Part shown: one piece after another, positions 19,156-27,914 of the stretch
Numbering within the stretch: the first letter of the stretch is position 1
Layout of the letters: every line of letters begins with the position of its first letter
Notes under the pieces: generated by a model
What the model was told of the DNA's origin: nothing
Database searches by the model: none
The model's input: the letters and a program-made list of their open reading frames with translations, nothing else
Made by a program: the position numbers and the translations under genes
Assembly (NCBI GenBank): GCA_017743475.1
Contig: JAGHYV010000006.1
Span: forward strand, 16,283-80,282
Origin: Roseiflexus sp.
GTDB taxonomy: Bacteria > Chloroflexota > Chloroflexia > Chloroflexales > Roseiflexaceae
DNA length: 64,000 nucleotides
Reading direction: 5' to 3'

Positions 19156-20253
19156 ATGAACGAACGCACATTCCTTGCCCCCGGCGTCGTTCTGGGCGAT
19201 TGGTGGCATCGCACTGCCGACGGACGTTTGCAGTGTGATCTCTGCCCGCGTGGTTGCACGATGCGCCCCGGTCAGCATGGGTTTTGCTTCGTGCGCGAGG
19301 CGCGTGAGGAAGGGATTGTGCTGACCTCGTATGGGCGTGCATCGGGCTTCTGCGCCGATCCAATCGAGAAGAAGCCGCTCTTCCATTTCCTGCCAGGTAC
19401 AGGCATCTTTTCCTTCGGCACTGCCGGATGCAACCTGGGGTGCCGCTTCTGTCAGAACTGGTCGATCTCCAAAGCGCGCGAGATGGCGCTGCTCGATGCA
19501 TGCGCCACGCCGGAGGAAGTCGCTGAAGCGGCGCTTGCCACCGGATGCCGGAGCGTTGCATTCACCTACAATGATCCGGTTATTTTTGCCGAGTATGCCA
19601 TCGACTGCGCCCGTGCTGCACATGAACGCGGTCTGGCGACGGTAGCAGTGTCGGCGGGTTACATCTCGCCTGAAGCGCGTCCCGCCTTCTTCGAGCATAT
19701 CGATGCGGCGAACATCGACCTCAAGGGTTTCAGCGAGGAGTTTTACCGGCGGTTGTGCCTCGGTTCGCTAGCGCCGGTGCTTGATACGTTGCGCTGGCTG
19801 CGTCACGAAACGAAGGTCTGGCTGGAAGTCACCAACCTGATCATTCCGGGCGCCAATGACTCACCCGATGATGTTGCGCGCCTGTGCAACTGGTTCGTGC
19901 GCGAACTTGGACCTGATGTGCCGCTGCATTTCACTGCGTTTCACCCTGATTATCGCATGCTCGACACGCCGCCAACCCCGGCTGCAACGCTGAAACGCGC
20001 CCGCGAGCAGGCGCTCGCCGCTGGTATTCGCTACGTGTACACCGGAAATGTGGACGATACTGAAGGGCAGTCGACCGTCTGCCCTGGCTGCGGCATGCGA
20101 GTCATCGAACGCGACTGGTACCGCCTGAAACGCTGGCGCCTTGATGCGTCCGGTCGGTGCGTTCGCTGCGGTCATCCGGTTCCGGGGCGCTTCGAGGGCG
20201 CACCAGGACGCTGGCAGGGACGTATTATGCCGGTGCGCTTTGTTGTTGCATAA
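19156..20253 (+). CDS. amrS: AmmeMemoRadiSam system radical SAM enzyme
   Basis: A 365-residue radical S-adenosylmethionine enzyme of the AmrS/PflA-like group. The [4Fe-4S] motif is Cys92-X3-Cys96-X2-Cys99 (GCNLGCRFCQNW). The N-terminal CDLCPRGC and GFCFVRE are typical of AmrS. The C-terminus adds two CxxC pairs (VCPGCGMRV and RCVRCGHP), probably a zinc ribbon. A strong AGGAGG precedes the ATG at 19156; an upstream in-frame codon at 19069 is not needed. The family co-occurs with Memo-like AmrB and AMMECR1-like AmrA. AmrB is in this window (39.9 kb), 20 kb away; AmrA is not seen. The reaction is not settled; radical-based modification of a protein or small molecule is assumed. Confidence 0.9.
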   Translation: MNERTFLAPGVVLGDWWHRTADGRLQCDLCPRGCTMRPGQHGFCFVREAREEGIVLTSYGRASGFCADPIEKKPLFHFLPGTGIFSFGTAGCNLGCRFCQNWSISKAREMALLDACATPEEVAEAALATGCRSVAFTYNDPVIFAEYAIDCARAAHERGLATVAVSAGYISPEARPAFFEHIDAANIDLKGFSEEFYRRLCLGSLAPVLDTLRWLRHETKVWLEVTNLIIPGANDSPDDVARLCNWFVRELGPDVPLHFTAFHPDYRMLDTPPTPAATLKRAREQALAAGIRYVYTGNVDDTEGQSTVCPGCGMRVIERDWYRLKRWRLDASGRCVRCGHPVPGRFEGAPGRWQGRIMPVRFVVA

Positions 20254-20264
20254 CAACGCCTGCG

Positions 20265-20675
20265 CTACACACCCAACCGTCGCGCGGCATGCAGCGCTGC
20301 TGTTACCGTCATGCTGTCGCGGATGTCGCTGCGCGGCACCATGTCCAGCACCTGCTTAACTTAAATGGCATGGCTTCAATTTCGAGAAATTCGGTATCAT
20401 CGGGCGGCAGACTCGATGATGTCAGATCGAAGCCAAGAAACAGGTGCGCTGTTTCTTCCACGACACTCTTTGAGGTGTAATAACTGCTGATCCACTCGAA
20501 ACGTCCGGCGCGGTAGCCGATCTCCTCCTACAACTCGCGCTGTGCGGCTTCGTCTGGCGTTTCTTCCTCGTGCATCCCTCCGGTCGGCATCTCCCAACGG
20601 TGCCCTTCGTGGTAGACGTAGCGATACTGTCGAATCATCACGACCCGTCCATCGGGTAGAAGCAGGAGCACGCCC
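20265..20675 (-). pseudogene. Broken Nudix hydrolase (ADP-ribose pyrophosphatase type)
   Basis: Reading leftward from about 20673 gives VLLLLPDGRVVMIRQYRY, GHRWEMPTGGMHEEE and a complete Nudix box, except that the variable residue in REL-x-EEIGY is a TAG stop (20528-20530). Translation then continues WISSYYTSKSVVEE, ETAHLFLGFDL, and near 20358 the homology shifts frame to LDMV, RSDIRDSMTV and a stop at 20265. The first 40 or so residues expected for the family are absent: the match ends where an oppositely oriented pseudogene begins. So there are three lesions: a truncated 5' end, a nonsense codon and a frameshift. Confidence 0.8.
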
Positions 20676-21260
20676 TATATTTTGCTGCCAGCGGCGCGCC
20701 GTTCCTTATCCCGTCCATCGACGAGTCAGCGTTACGCGTATAGTACGAACGGATCGACGGGCTGCTGCTGGCAGGCAGTGGCGACATCGAGTCGCACCAC
20801 TACAGCGAAGCGCCACTTCCCGCACTCGGCGTCGTCGATGCACCGCGCGACCGCACTGAACTCCCTCTGGTGTGCTGGGCGGTCGTCGAGGGAAAACCAG
20901 TGCCCGGTATCTACCATGCATGGCGCGCAGATGATTTAACGTAGCGCTTGACGGCGCTTTGTGCCAGGATACCCCTTACAGATCGAAACATCATTCAATC
21001 ATTTTCGTATGCTTGCCAGAACTGGACGTATCTGACGCATACGTTGTGCCTGTCGCCCGACTCGCACCTGCGACGGATCCTTGGCAGTGATGAACTGACG
21101 ATCAACTCGCTGCACCATGCTGTCGTTTGGGCGCCAGACAGCGTGATCGAAGCCATCGAGAGCACAAATGGTCGCTTTCTGATCGGCGTCCAGTGCCATC
21201 TTGAAGCGCCCCAGAGCGAGATCGATCCACATTGGCGCGTGCTGTTCCGCAGTTTCATTC
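20676..21260 (+). pseudogene. Broken gamma-glutamyl-GABA hydrolase-like (peptidase C26) gene
   Basis: The plus strand encodes a class-I glutamine-amidotransferase-like PuuD homologue in pieces: YFAASGAPFLIPSIDE, a TAG stop at 20741, YERIDGLLLAGSGDIE, DRTELPLVCWAVVEGKPVPG, then frameshifted NVALDGALCQD, and from about 21050 in a third frame SHLRRILGSDE, NSLHHAVVWAPDSVIEAIE and FLIGVQCHLEAP. The nucleophile that should read GICRG is GIYHA, with TAC at 20912-20914, and the catalytic HPE reads HLE. The N-terminal 30 or so residues are missing at the junction with the Nudix pseudogene. It cannot make an active enzyme. Confidence 0.8.
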
Positions 21261-21262
21261 AG

Positions 21263-22141
21263 TCAAAGATCACAGCGGAGGATGATCTGTCGATCACCAG
21301 TGTGCCGGAATCCAAACCATTCGTAGAGGCGTCGGGCGTTGCGGTTGTACGCCTGGGTGTTGAGCGTGAGCCGCTGCGCGCCAATGGCGGTGGCGTAGGA
21401 CACTACTTCGTACAGTAACCGCGCGCCAATCCCACGATGCTGCCGGTCGGGTAGCACGGCGATCCGCACCAGGTGCACTAGACGCCCCTCACGATGGATC
21501 GTCACGAAGGCGTAACCGACCACTTCCAGGTTCTCTTCGACGACCAGAAAGCGCGGGGTTTCGTGCAACGCCGTGCTGATCTGCACAGCGTCCTTGCGCC
21601 ACTCGGCGCTGAAGCAGCGCGTATCGACTGCCAGGATCGCCGGTATGTCACCAACAGTCGCTGCGCGTACTCGCACTGTCGGGTTGCCCTGCGTCGGGAT
21701 GTTCATGCACACTTTTTCATAGACGATGACATCGGTGTCGTGGGTATACCCAACGTTGCGCAGTGCCGCCATCGCCCATGAGTCATCTGGGTCGGCGCAG
21801 GCGACATAGATACGCGCAACACCTCTGGCGCGCAGTGTCTGATGAAATGGCGGCAGCAACGCATCGATGGCACGTGTGGTCGAAAGTCCGCTGCTCAATG
21901 CCAGCACCCGGATCCACGTAACCGTTTCGTGGGTCCAATCAGACAGAATGATGCCATGTGGTCTGTCGCCAGCGAGTAGCAATAGCGCTGGCGCCCTGGC
22001 GAGCAACCCCACTACTTCATCGACGCCAACACTCATCAACCAGCGATCAGCATGATCGAGCAGATGCAACGCAATTTCCAGGTCGTCGGACGACACCGGG
22101 CGCGTGGTCAGCAACTCGGAAGAAGGCGATAGGTGCGACAC
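21263..22141 (-). CDS. Tandem GNAT N-acetyltransferase
   Basis: A 292-residue protein with two GNAT folds. The C-terminal one (about 155-290) is clear: VRAATVGDIPAILAVDTRCF, the acetyl-CoA loop RIAVLPDRQHRGIGARLL and YEWFGFRHTGDRQIIL. The N-terminal half (about 10-145) has a degenerate GNAT-like pattern ending in MAALRNVGYTHDTDVIVYEK. Substrate unknown. Translation probably begins at GTG 22141, nine bases after the stop of the upstream amidohydrolase, so the two are likely co-transcribed. The gene abuts the C26 pseudogene on its 3' side. Confidence 0.82.
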   Translation of the reverse strand: MSHLSPSSELLTTRPVSSDDLEIALHLLDHADRWLMSVGVDEVVGLLARAPALLLLAGDRPHGIILSDWTHETVTWIRVLALSSGLSTTRAIDALLPPFHQTLRARGVARIYVACADPDDSWAMAALRNVGYTHDTDVIVYEKVCMNIPTQGNPTVRVRAATVGDIPAILAVDTRCFSAEWRKDAVQISTALHETPRFLVVEENLEVVGYAFVTIHREGRLVHLVRIAVLPDRQHRGIGARLLYEVVSYATAIGAQRLTLNTQAYNRNARRLYEWFGFRHTGDRQIILRCDL

Positions 22142-22150
22142 GGCTTGTTC

Positions 22151-23800
22151 TCAGCGTGATCCGTTTCGCCAGTACGCCACACGTCCATCGATCACCGTTA
22201 TATCCACCTGAATCTCCCTGATCTCCTCCGCCGGGCAGGTGAAATAATCGCGGTCGAGCACAACCATGTCCGCCAGAAAACCGGGCGATAATCGCCCTTT
22301 GATATGCTCTTCGCGGGTCAACCAGGCGCCAGCCGCAGTGCAGGCGTAGAGAGCTTCTTCGCGGGTGATCGCCTCCTGAGGCGCGATGAGCGTTCCCTTC
22401 CACGTTTTGCGTGTCACCAGGCTGTAGAGACTAATCATAGGATTGTAATGCACGGTGCTGGGAATATCGCTGGTTGCGATGACCGGAATACCACGGTCGA
22501 GGTAGGTGCGCACCGGTTTGTACTGATGTGCCAGACGCTCGCCCACGTCGCGGAAGAGATCATCCCCTTCGTAGTAGATGAAGGTGGGCTGAACAACAGC
22601 AGCAATCTGATACGTTGCCATATGCCGCAGGCTTTCTTCAGTAGCAAAGTAAGCGTGGATCAGGTTATGCCGGTGATCCTTGCGCGGCGAGGCTTCGATA
22701 ACCTCAGCAAAGGCGCGCGCCGCCTCGTGATGCGCCCGGTCGCCAATCGCGTGAATGCCGATATCCCACCCCAGTGCATGACCGCGGGCAAAGAATTCGC
22801 GCAGGTCTTTCGGATCGAGCCGGTTGTAATCGTAGACTTTCTCTTCGCCAACAAACGGCTGGAACATCCAGGCAGTGCGGCTCGTCGTACCGCCGTCAAT
22901 CGCCATCTTCAGCCCACCCAGACTGAGCCAGCGATCCCCCAGACCACTGTACACTCCCAGACCAGCAGCGCGTGCGTCGAGCTGATCGCGGGTCTCGTCT
23001 TCGCGAAAGCCGTGCCAGGAGGGCATCAGATTGACCCGCACTGGCAATCGTCCGGCGCGGCGAGCATCCAGATATGCGCGCATTTCCCATGGTTGCAGCC
23101 CTGGATCGAGGATACTGGTGATACCAACCGCCAGATACGCGCGACCGGCAGCCTCAAGCGCTGCGACTGCCTGTTCAGGAGTCGGTTGGGCGATCAGGCG
23201 TCGGCAGAAGAGTTTGGCAGATGCTCGAAGAATGCCGTTCGGGGAACCGTCGGCAAACCGTTCGATCCTGCCACCCTGCGGATCGGGGGTCGTCGCGTGC
23301 ACGCCTGCCAGTTCGAGCGCCCGGCTGTTCACGACATCTATATTGAAGAAACGCTTTAACAGCACAGGATGATCGGTCGTTGCCGCATCGAGATCGAGTC
23401 GATTGGGCAAACGCCCTTCCACAAAGAGCGACTCGTTCCATCCCTCGCCAATGATCCATTCGCCGCGTGGCGTTTTTGCCGCCTGATCGCGCACCATTGC
23501 GACCATCTCCGCAATTGACGTGCAATGCTCAAGTTGCAGGCGGGTGAACTTGATCCCCAGTTCGAGCATATGGTTATGGGCGTCGTTGAAACCGGGAACA
23601 ACTGTGCGACCGCCGAGATCGATCTGTTCGGTTCGTGGACCGGCAAGCGCACGAACATCGGCATCGGCACCGATTGCGACAACCTGCCCATCCTTGCAGG
23701 CAATAGCAGAGCAACGCGGTAACTCGGAATCGAACGTTGTTATCGCACCGTTGAACAGGATCAGATCGGGCGCAAGATCGCGGGCACGCAGTGTGGGCAT
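22151..23800 (-). CDS. Amidohydrolase family 3 (YtcJ-like) metal-dependent hydrolase
   Basis: A 549-residue TIM-barrel amidohydrolase. GFNDAHNHMLELG near residue 70 supplies the metal-binding HxH, IGIHAIGDRAHHEAARAF near 350 is the family's second signature, and VQPTFIYYE, VIATSDIP and the C-terminal SPGFLADMVVLDRD match the YtcJ group. These enzymes hydrolyse amide or ester bonds of unknown substrates. GGAGG lies eight bases upstream of ATG 23800. It is divergent from ruvB and followed closely by the GNAT gene. Confidence 0.92.
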   Translation of the reverse strand: MPTLRARDLAPDLILFNGAITTFDSELPRCSAIACKDGQVVAIGADADVRALAGPRTEQIDLGGRTVVPGFNDAHNHMLELGIKFTRLQLEHCTSIAEMVAMVRDQAAKTPRGEWIIGEGWNESLFVEGRLPNRLDLDAATTDHPVLLKRFFNIDVVNSRALELAGVHATTPDPQGGRIERFADGSPNGILRASAKLFCRRLIAQPTPEQAVAALEAAGRAYLAVGITSILDPGLQPWEMRAYLDARRAGRLPVRVNLMPSWHGFREDETRDQLDARAAGLGVYSGLGDRWLSLGGLKMAIDGGTTSRTAWMFQPFVGEEKVYDYNRLDPKDLREFFARGHALGWDIGIHAIGDRAHHEAARAFAEVIEASPRKDHRHNLIHAYFATEESLRHMATYQIAAVVQPTFIYYEGDDLFRDVGERLAHQYKPVRTYLDRGIPVIATSDIPSTVHYNPMISLYSLVTRKTWKGTLIAPQEAITREEALYACTAAGAWLTREEHIKGRLSPGFLADMVVLDRDYFTCPAEEIREIQVDITVIDGRVAYWRNGSR

Positions 23801-24001
23801 TACTATCCTCCAGATTGCGCGCTTGCCAGTGCGCAGATTCGAGCCTGCGGAGAACGAGATTACATCATCGACAACCTGTGCCCGTCAGGGAATGTACCGC
23901 CCGTGGCTTACAGCCAGGTCATGTTGCATGCTGGCGGCATCCGTCTGGCGCAGGGCGACGCCAGGCATTATACCACAGGCGTCGCGCTACAAGCGATATG
24001 G

Positions 24002-24024
24002 TATAATGACCGCACACGTGTGCG
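24002..24024 (+). promoter_or_regulatory. ruvB -10 element with a palindrome at the predicted transcription start
   Basis: TATAAT at 24002-24007 is followed at 24011-24024 by the perfect 14-base palindrome CGCACACGTGTGCG, spanning the expected start site. A ribosome site GGAGG follows at 24024. The placement is that of a repressor operator. No clear -35 hexamer. Confidence 0.5.
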
Positions 24025-24033
24025 GAGGCCTCT

Positions 24034-25077
24034 ATGAGCGAAGAACGGGTCGTCACGCCGAAAGCTGGCGAAGAAGATCAGCAGATCGAAAAGAGTCTAC
24101 GCCCGCGCCGTCTCGCTGAGTTCATCGGGCAGGAAAAGGTCGTCGAGCAGTTGCGCATTGCGATCATGGCTGCGAAAGGGCGTGGCGAACCACTCGATCA
24201 CACACTACTCTATGGACCGCCCGGTCTGGGAAAGACGAGTCTGGCAGGCGTGCTTGCCGCCGAAATGGGGGTCAACATCAAGTTGACGTCTGGTCCTGCC
24301 ATCGAGCGCGCTGGCGACCTTGCCGCACTGCTCACCAACCTGCAGAAGGACGATATTCTCTTCATTGATGAGATTCATCGCCTGAACCGGGCTATCGAAG
24401 AAGTGCTCTACCCGGCGATGGAAGACTTCGCGCTCGATATTATGGTTGGGAAGGGTCCAGGGGCGCGCAGTTTGCGTCTGAAACTTCCCCGATTCACAGT
24501 TATTGGTGCAACGACCCGTCTGGCATTGCTGACATCGCCGCTACGCGACCGTTTCGGTTCGGTGCACCGCCTCGAGTTTTACTCGGTCGATGCGCTTTAC
24601 CAGATTGTGATGCGCTCGGCGCGCATTCTGGGGGTTAATTGCACGCCAGAGGGAGCACACGAGATCGCGGCACGGGCACGTGGAACGCCTCGCATCGTTA
24701 ATCGCCTGTTACGCCGGGTCCGCGATTATGCCCAGGTCGTTGGCAACGGTGTCATTACGCTGGAGACGGCACGCGAAGCACTGGCAAAACTGGAGGTCGA
24801 CCACCTGGGTCTCGACGAAAATGACCGGCGCTTGCTGCGCGCGATCATTGAGTTGTTCAATGGAGGACCGGTCGGGCTTTCGACGCTAGCGGCGTCGCTT
24901 GCTGAGGAGGTCGATGCCATCGAAGACGTGTATGAACCGTTCCTGCTGCAACTGGGCTTTCTGCAACGCACGCCGCGTGGTCGAATTGCCACACGGCGCG
25001 CATATGAACATCTGGGCGTTCCCTACATCGAACGCACCATCGATAATGGTGTGGATCAGGGGCGATTGTGGTCGTGA
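24034..25077 (+). CDS. ruvB: Holliday junction branch migration helicase RuvB
   Basis: A 347-residue AAA+ motor that drives branch migration with RuvA and RuvC. Walker A GPPGLGKT (residues 61-68), Walker [11 protein letters not shown], sensor 1 TVIGATTRL and the arginine finger region SPLRDRFG are intact, and the C-terminal winged helix includes GPVGLSTLA and [17 protein letters not shown]. Length and start are standard; GGAGG lies five bases before the ATG. ruvA and ruvC are not adjacent. The stop codon abuts the stop of convergent msrB without any intergenic base. Confidence 0.98.
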   Translation: MSEERVVTPKAGEEDQQIEKSLRPRRLAEFIGQEKVVEQLRIAIMAAKGRGEPLDHTLLYGPPGLGKTSLAGVLAAEMGVNIKLTSGPAIERAGDLAALLTNLQKDDILFIDEIHRLNRAIEEVLYPAMEDFALDIMVGKGPGARSLRLKLPRFTVIGATTRLALLTSPLRDRFGSVHRLEFYSVDALYQIVMRSARILGVNCTPEGAHEIAARARGTPRIVNRLLRRVRDYAQVVGNGVITLETAREALAKLEVDHLGLDENDRRLLRAIIELFNGGPVGLSTLAASLAEEVDAIEDVYEPFLLQLGFLQRTPRGRIATRRAYEHLGVPYIERTIDNGVDQGRLWS

Positions 25078-25554
25078 CTAGTGCTTCGATTCGCGCTCCT
25101 TATCTAATACGCCCTCAAACAGCGGCAGATATTCGCCGTACCCTTCCTCTTCTAGTTTCTCAACCGGGATGAAGCGCAGCGCAGCCGAATTGATGCAGTA
25201 GCGCAACCCTGTAGGCGCAGGACCGTCATCAAACACGTGACCGAGGTGCGAGTCGCCATGCTTTGAGCGCACTTCGGTGCGCACCATCCAGAGTTTGCGA
25301 TCCTCGCGCGTCACGATATTGTCCGGCTCAAGCGGCTTCGTAAAACTGGGCCAGCCGGTGCCCGAGTCGTACTTGTCGAGTGAACTGAAGAGCGGTTCAC
25401 CAGACACGACATCCACGTAAATGCCGTGTGCTTTATTGTTCCAGTAAGCATTCTGAAACGGCGGCTCAGTCGCTTCGTGCTGTGTCACCGCATACTGCTC
25501 AGGTGTCAGACGCCTACGTAGTTCTTCGTCCGATGGTTTACTGTATTGCTTCAT
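25078..25554 (-). CDS. msrB: Peptide-methionine (R)-S-oxide reductase
   Basis: A 158-residue MsrB that repairs oxidised methionine (R form). Family motifs are [52 protein letters not shown] and the catalytic Cys120 in [11 protein letters not shown]. The two CxxC pairs that hold structural zinc in many MsrBs are absent (the first reads VDVVSG), so this is the zinc-free form. AGGAGG is about nine bases before ATG 25554; an upstream extension in the same frame is not credible. It is convergent with ruvB and divergent from a methyltransferase gene. Confidence 0.96.
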   Translation of the reverse strand: MKQYSKPSDEELRRRLTPEQYAVTQHEATEPPFQNAYWNNKAHGIYVDVVSGEPLFSSLDKYDSGTGWPSFTKPLEPDNIVTREDRKLWMVRTEVRSKHGDSHLGHVFDDGPAPTGLRYCINSAALRFIPVEKLEEEGYGEYLPLFEGVLDKERESKH

Positions 25555-25654
25555 TGGGTGGTTACCTCCTGATAACTGTTGTTCTCCGTCAGTGTACCAT
25601 GTCTTCGCATTCGGCGGCAGAACGGATGCATTTGCATTCTGACGGGGTGGACGC

Positions 25655-25683
25655 TTGCACGTGTGTCCTTCTTCTGGTACACT
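25655..25683 (+). promoter_or_regulatory. Sigma70-type promoter for the methyltransferase at 25.7 kb
   Basis: TTGCAC, 17-nt spacer, TACACT; 34 nt before the start at 25717. Confidence 0.55.
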
Positions 25684-25716
25684 GCGGAGACATTGCTTGA
25701 TGGGCAGGCAGGAGGC

Positions 25717-26481
25717 ATGGAGCGAACCGAGTATGAGGTAATGGCGGCAGTCGAAGACCGCCACTGGTGGTACGGCGGCATGCGTGCTATCGCGGCAGTG
25801 CTGCTCGATGAGGTCTATGCCGGGCAACGCGATCTGCGCATCCTCGACGCTGGCTGTGGTACTGGGGGGAATGTCGTCTTTCTCCGTCGCTACGGGTCAG
25901 TCGTGGCAGTCGATCTGGCGCCGGAAGCGGCGATCTTCGGGCGTGAACGGTTACGTGGCGCACTAGTGCGGGCAACTGTGCTGGCGTTGCCGTTCGTCGA
26001 TGCGTGCTTCGATCTGGTGACATCCTTCGAGGTGCTGTATCATCGCGGCGTTCCTGACGAGGGAGCGGCGCTGCGCGAGACGTGGCGCGTCCTTCGACCT
26101 GGCGGACGTCTCCTGCTACGGTTGCCTGCATTCGAGTGGCTTCGTGGCAGGCACGATTGCGCCGTTCATGGTCGGCGGCGCTATACAATCAGTGAGGTCC
26201 AGACGTTGCTGCGAAATCAGGGATTTGCGATTGAGCGAATTTCTTATGTCAACACGCTCCTGTTACCATTCCCACTCGTCCAGCGACTCATTGAGCGTCT
26301 GCTGCCCGGCGCGGCTGGCGAAGGATCAGACCTTCAGCTGCCGCCAGTGTTGCTGAACGAAGTGTTACGCTGGCCCCTCGCCGCTGAGGCTGCCTGGATC
26401 GCACGCGGTGGCTCGTTTCCGGTGGGTCTCTCTGTCATCTGCCGCGCGCGGAAGGATCAGACATTGGCGTGCTCAGGCTGA
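25717..26481 (+). CDS. Class I SAM-dependent methyltransferase
   Basis: A 254-residue methyltransferase. The N-terminus [19 protein letters not shown] is typical of a common group in polysaccharide and lipid modification loci. The SAM site is [11 protein letters not shown], followed by [11 protein letters not shown] and [12 protein letters not shown]. The C-terminal part has a hydrophobic stretch ([14 protein letters not shown]). The GGAGG at 25711 is only one base from this ATG; I keep 25717 because the following residues are conserved in the group. The acceptor substrate is unknown. A second methyltransferase lies 86 nt downstream. Confidence 0.88.
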   Translation: MERTEYEVMAAVEDRHWWYGGMRAIAAVLLDEVYAGQRDLRILDAGCGTGGNVVFLRRYGSVVAVDLAPEAAIFGRERLRGALVRATVLALPFVDACFDLVTSFEVLYHRGVPDEGAALRETWRVLRPGGRLLLRLPAFEWLRGRHDCAVHGRRRYTISEVQTLLRNQGFAIERISYVNTLLLPFPLVQRLIERLLPGAAGEGSDLQLPPVLLNEVLRWPLAAEAAWIARGGSFPVGLSVICRARKDQTLACSG

Positions 26482-26567
26482 AATCAGTTGGAGCTGGCTT
26501 TCGATGAATAGACTGGCAAGCGGATGTGCCTGCCCAATAATCTCGTTTCCCTTGTGACAGAGACATT

Positions 26568-27233
26568 ATGTTCCAGACACTGCTCAACAAAATCTCCGCT
26601 CATCCTGGACTCTGGGGTTTCCTGCGGCGAGTCGTCGAAGATGGGTTCGATGCCGAGAAAGACGTGATCCGGCAGGAACTTGATCCCTGGCGTGATCGCG
26701 GGAAGCGGCAATTTCTCGATCTTGGCTGCGGTACCGGCGAATTTTCGATCTGTTTTCCACCTGAGTCGTATACTGGCATCGATATCGCCCGACATTACAT
26801 CCTCTATGCAGGTCGCCGTCGTCCTGGACGCTACGCGGTGATGAGCGGCGCGGGTCTTGGCTTTGCTTCGGGCAGTTTTGATGGTGCGCTTGTTCTGGGT
26901 GTGTTCCACCATCTGCCTGATGATCTGGTGCAAACCACGCTCGCAGACCTGCACCGCGTGCTGCGTCCTGGCGCCACGTTACTCGTGATGGAAGATATTC
27001 CTTCACCGCGCCCGTGGAATGTGCTGGGTCACCTGATGCACTGGCTCGACCGTGGTGATTACATCCGTGAGGATGATGCCTATCGTACATTGATGCAGCC
27101 GTACTTCTCGCTGCGCCGCAGTTATCACATCAAGAGCGGTATCTGCGACCTGGCAGTGTATGTGTTAGATCGTCTTGATCAGCAGGAAGCTGTCGAGTCA
27201 GAAGTGTCTGTGTTCCGTCGCGTCGGGGAGTAG
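26568..27233 (+). CDS. Class I SAM-dependent methyltransferase
   Basis: A 221-residue Methyltransf_11-type enzyme. The nucleotide site is FLDLGCGTGEFS with TGIDIA, then SFDGALVLGVFHHLPDD and the post-motif VLRPGATLLVMEDI. The substrate is not readable from the sequence. It ends four bases before the GTG start of the VTT-domain protein, so they probably form one transcript with the methyltransferase upstream. Confidence 0.88.
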   Translation: MFQTLLNKISAHPGLWGFLRRVVEDGFDAEKDVIRQELDPWRDRGKRQFLDLGCGTGEFSICFPPESYTGIDIARHYILYAGRRRPGRYAVMSGAGLGFASGSFDGALVLGVFHHLPDDLVQTTLADLHRVLRPGATLLVMEDIPSPRPWNVLGHLMHWLDRGDYIREDDAYRTLMQPYFSLRRSYHIKSGICDLAVYVLDRLDQQEAVESEVSVFRRVGE

Positions 27234-27236
27234 ATC

Positions 27237-27914
27237 GTGGGACGTTTTCCTGCTCATTTGCTGCCTCACTTGAGTGCGCGCCGTCTGACCTCCGTCGCGC
27301 TGGTGATCCTGCTCGTCGGTGCTGTTTTGTGGCTGTTCCGCGCCTCTAGCGAGTTGCTGAACCCTTCCATCATCCGCACCACTATCGTTGCACTCGGTCC
27401 GCTCGGTCCGCTGGCGCTGATCGGTGCGCTGGCGCTGTTGCTGGTCGCGCCGGTCGCACCTGCGTCAGTGTTGCAGATCGGCGCGGGACTGGCATTCGGA
27501 CCACTGGTCGGATTCCTATACACGTTGATCGCTGATGCAATTGGGGCAAGTATCGGATTCTGGCTTGCCAGGCGGTGGGGTCATGCGCTGCTTGATCCGC
27601 GACTGTCGCCGGAGATGCGCGCGCAGATCGAACGTTTATCGCAGCGCATGACCTGGCGCAGTGTCATGATCTTGCGCCTGCTACCGGGTCCGGCGTATCC
27701 GCTGGTATCGTTTGCTGCTGGCTATTCGCAGCTGGAATTTGGTGCGTATACGCTGGCATCACTCGCCGGAGTAGCGCCAGCGCTTGCACTGCTGGCATTT
27801 GCTGGTGACCTGGTAACGCACTCACCTCTTCTGGCATTCGGGCTGGTCGCGCTGCTGGTTAGTTCGCTGGCGATCGTCGGTCGCTGGATAAGCCAGCGCA
27901 CGCCTCCCACGTAA
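27237..27914 (+). CDS. TVP38/TMEM64 (VTT/DedA-like) membrane protein
   Basis: A 225-residue inner-membrane protein with about six hydrophobic segments and a VTT domain: LQIGAGLAFGPLVGFLYTLIADAIGASIGFWLARRWG and the re-entrant motif LRLLPGPAYPLVSFAAGYS. Relatives act as lipid scramblases or undecaprenyl-/phospholipid carriers, but no substrate can be assigned here. The GTG start at 27237 lies just after the methyltransferase stop. The last 93 bases overlap the 3' end of the convergent gene on the other strand. Confidence 0.87.
   Translation: MGRFPAHLLPHLSARRLTSVALVILLVGAVLWLFRASSELLNPSIIRTTIVALGPLGPLALIGALALLLVAPVAPASVLQIGAGLAFGPLVGFLYTLIADAIGASIGFWLARRWGHALLDPRLSPEMRAQIERLSQRMTWRSVMILRLLPGPAYPLVSFAAGYSQLEFGAYTLASLAGVAPALALLAFAGDLVTHSPLLAFGLVALLVSSLAIVGRWISQRTPPT

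Noticed and set aside
20948..21418. 156-codon intact-looking ORF after the C26 remnants
   Set aside because: Its middle part is the C-terminal piece of the broken C26 gene and the rest runs antisense into the GNAT gene, so it is not an independent gene.
22304..23359. A 351-codon ORF opposite the amidohydrolase
   Set aside because: Shadow frame over conserved catalytic motifs of the real gene.
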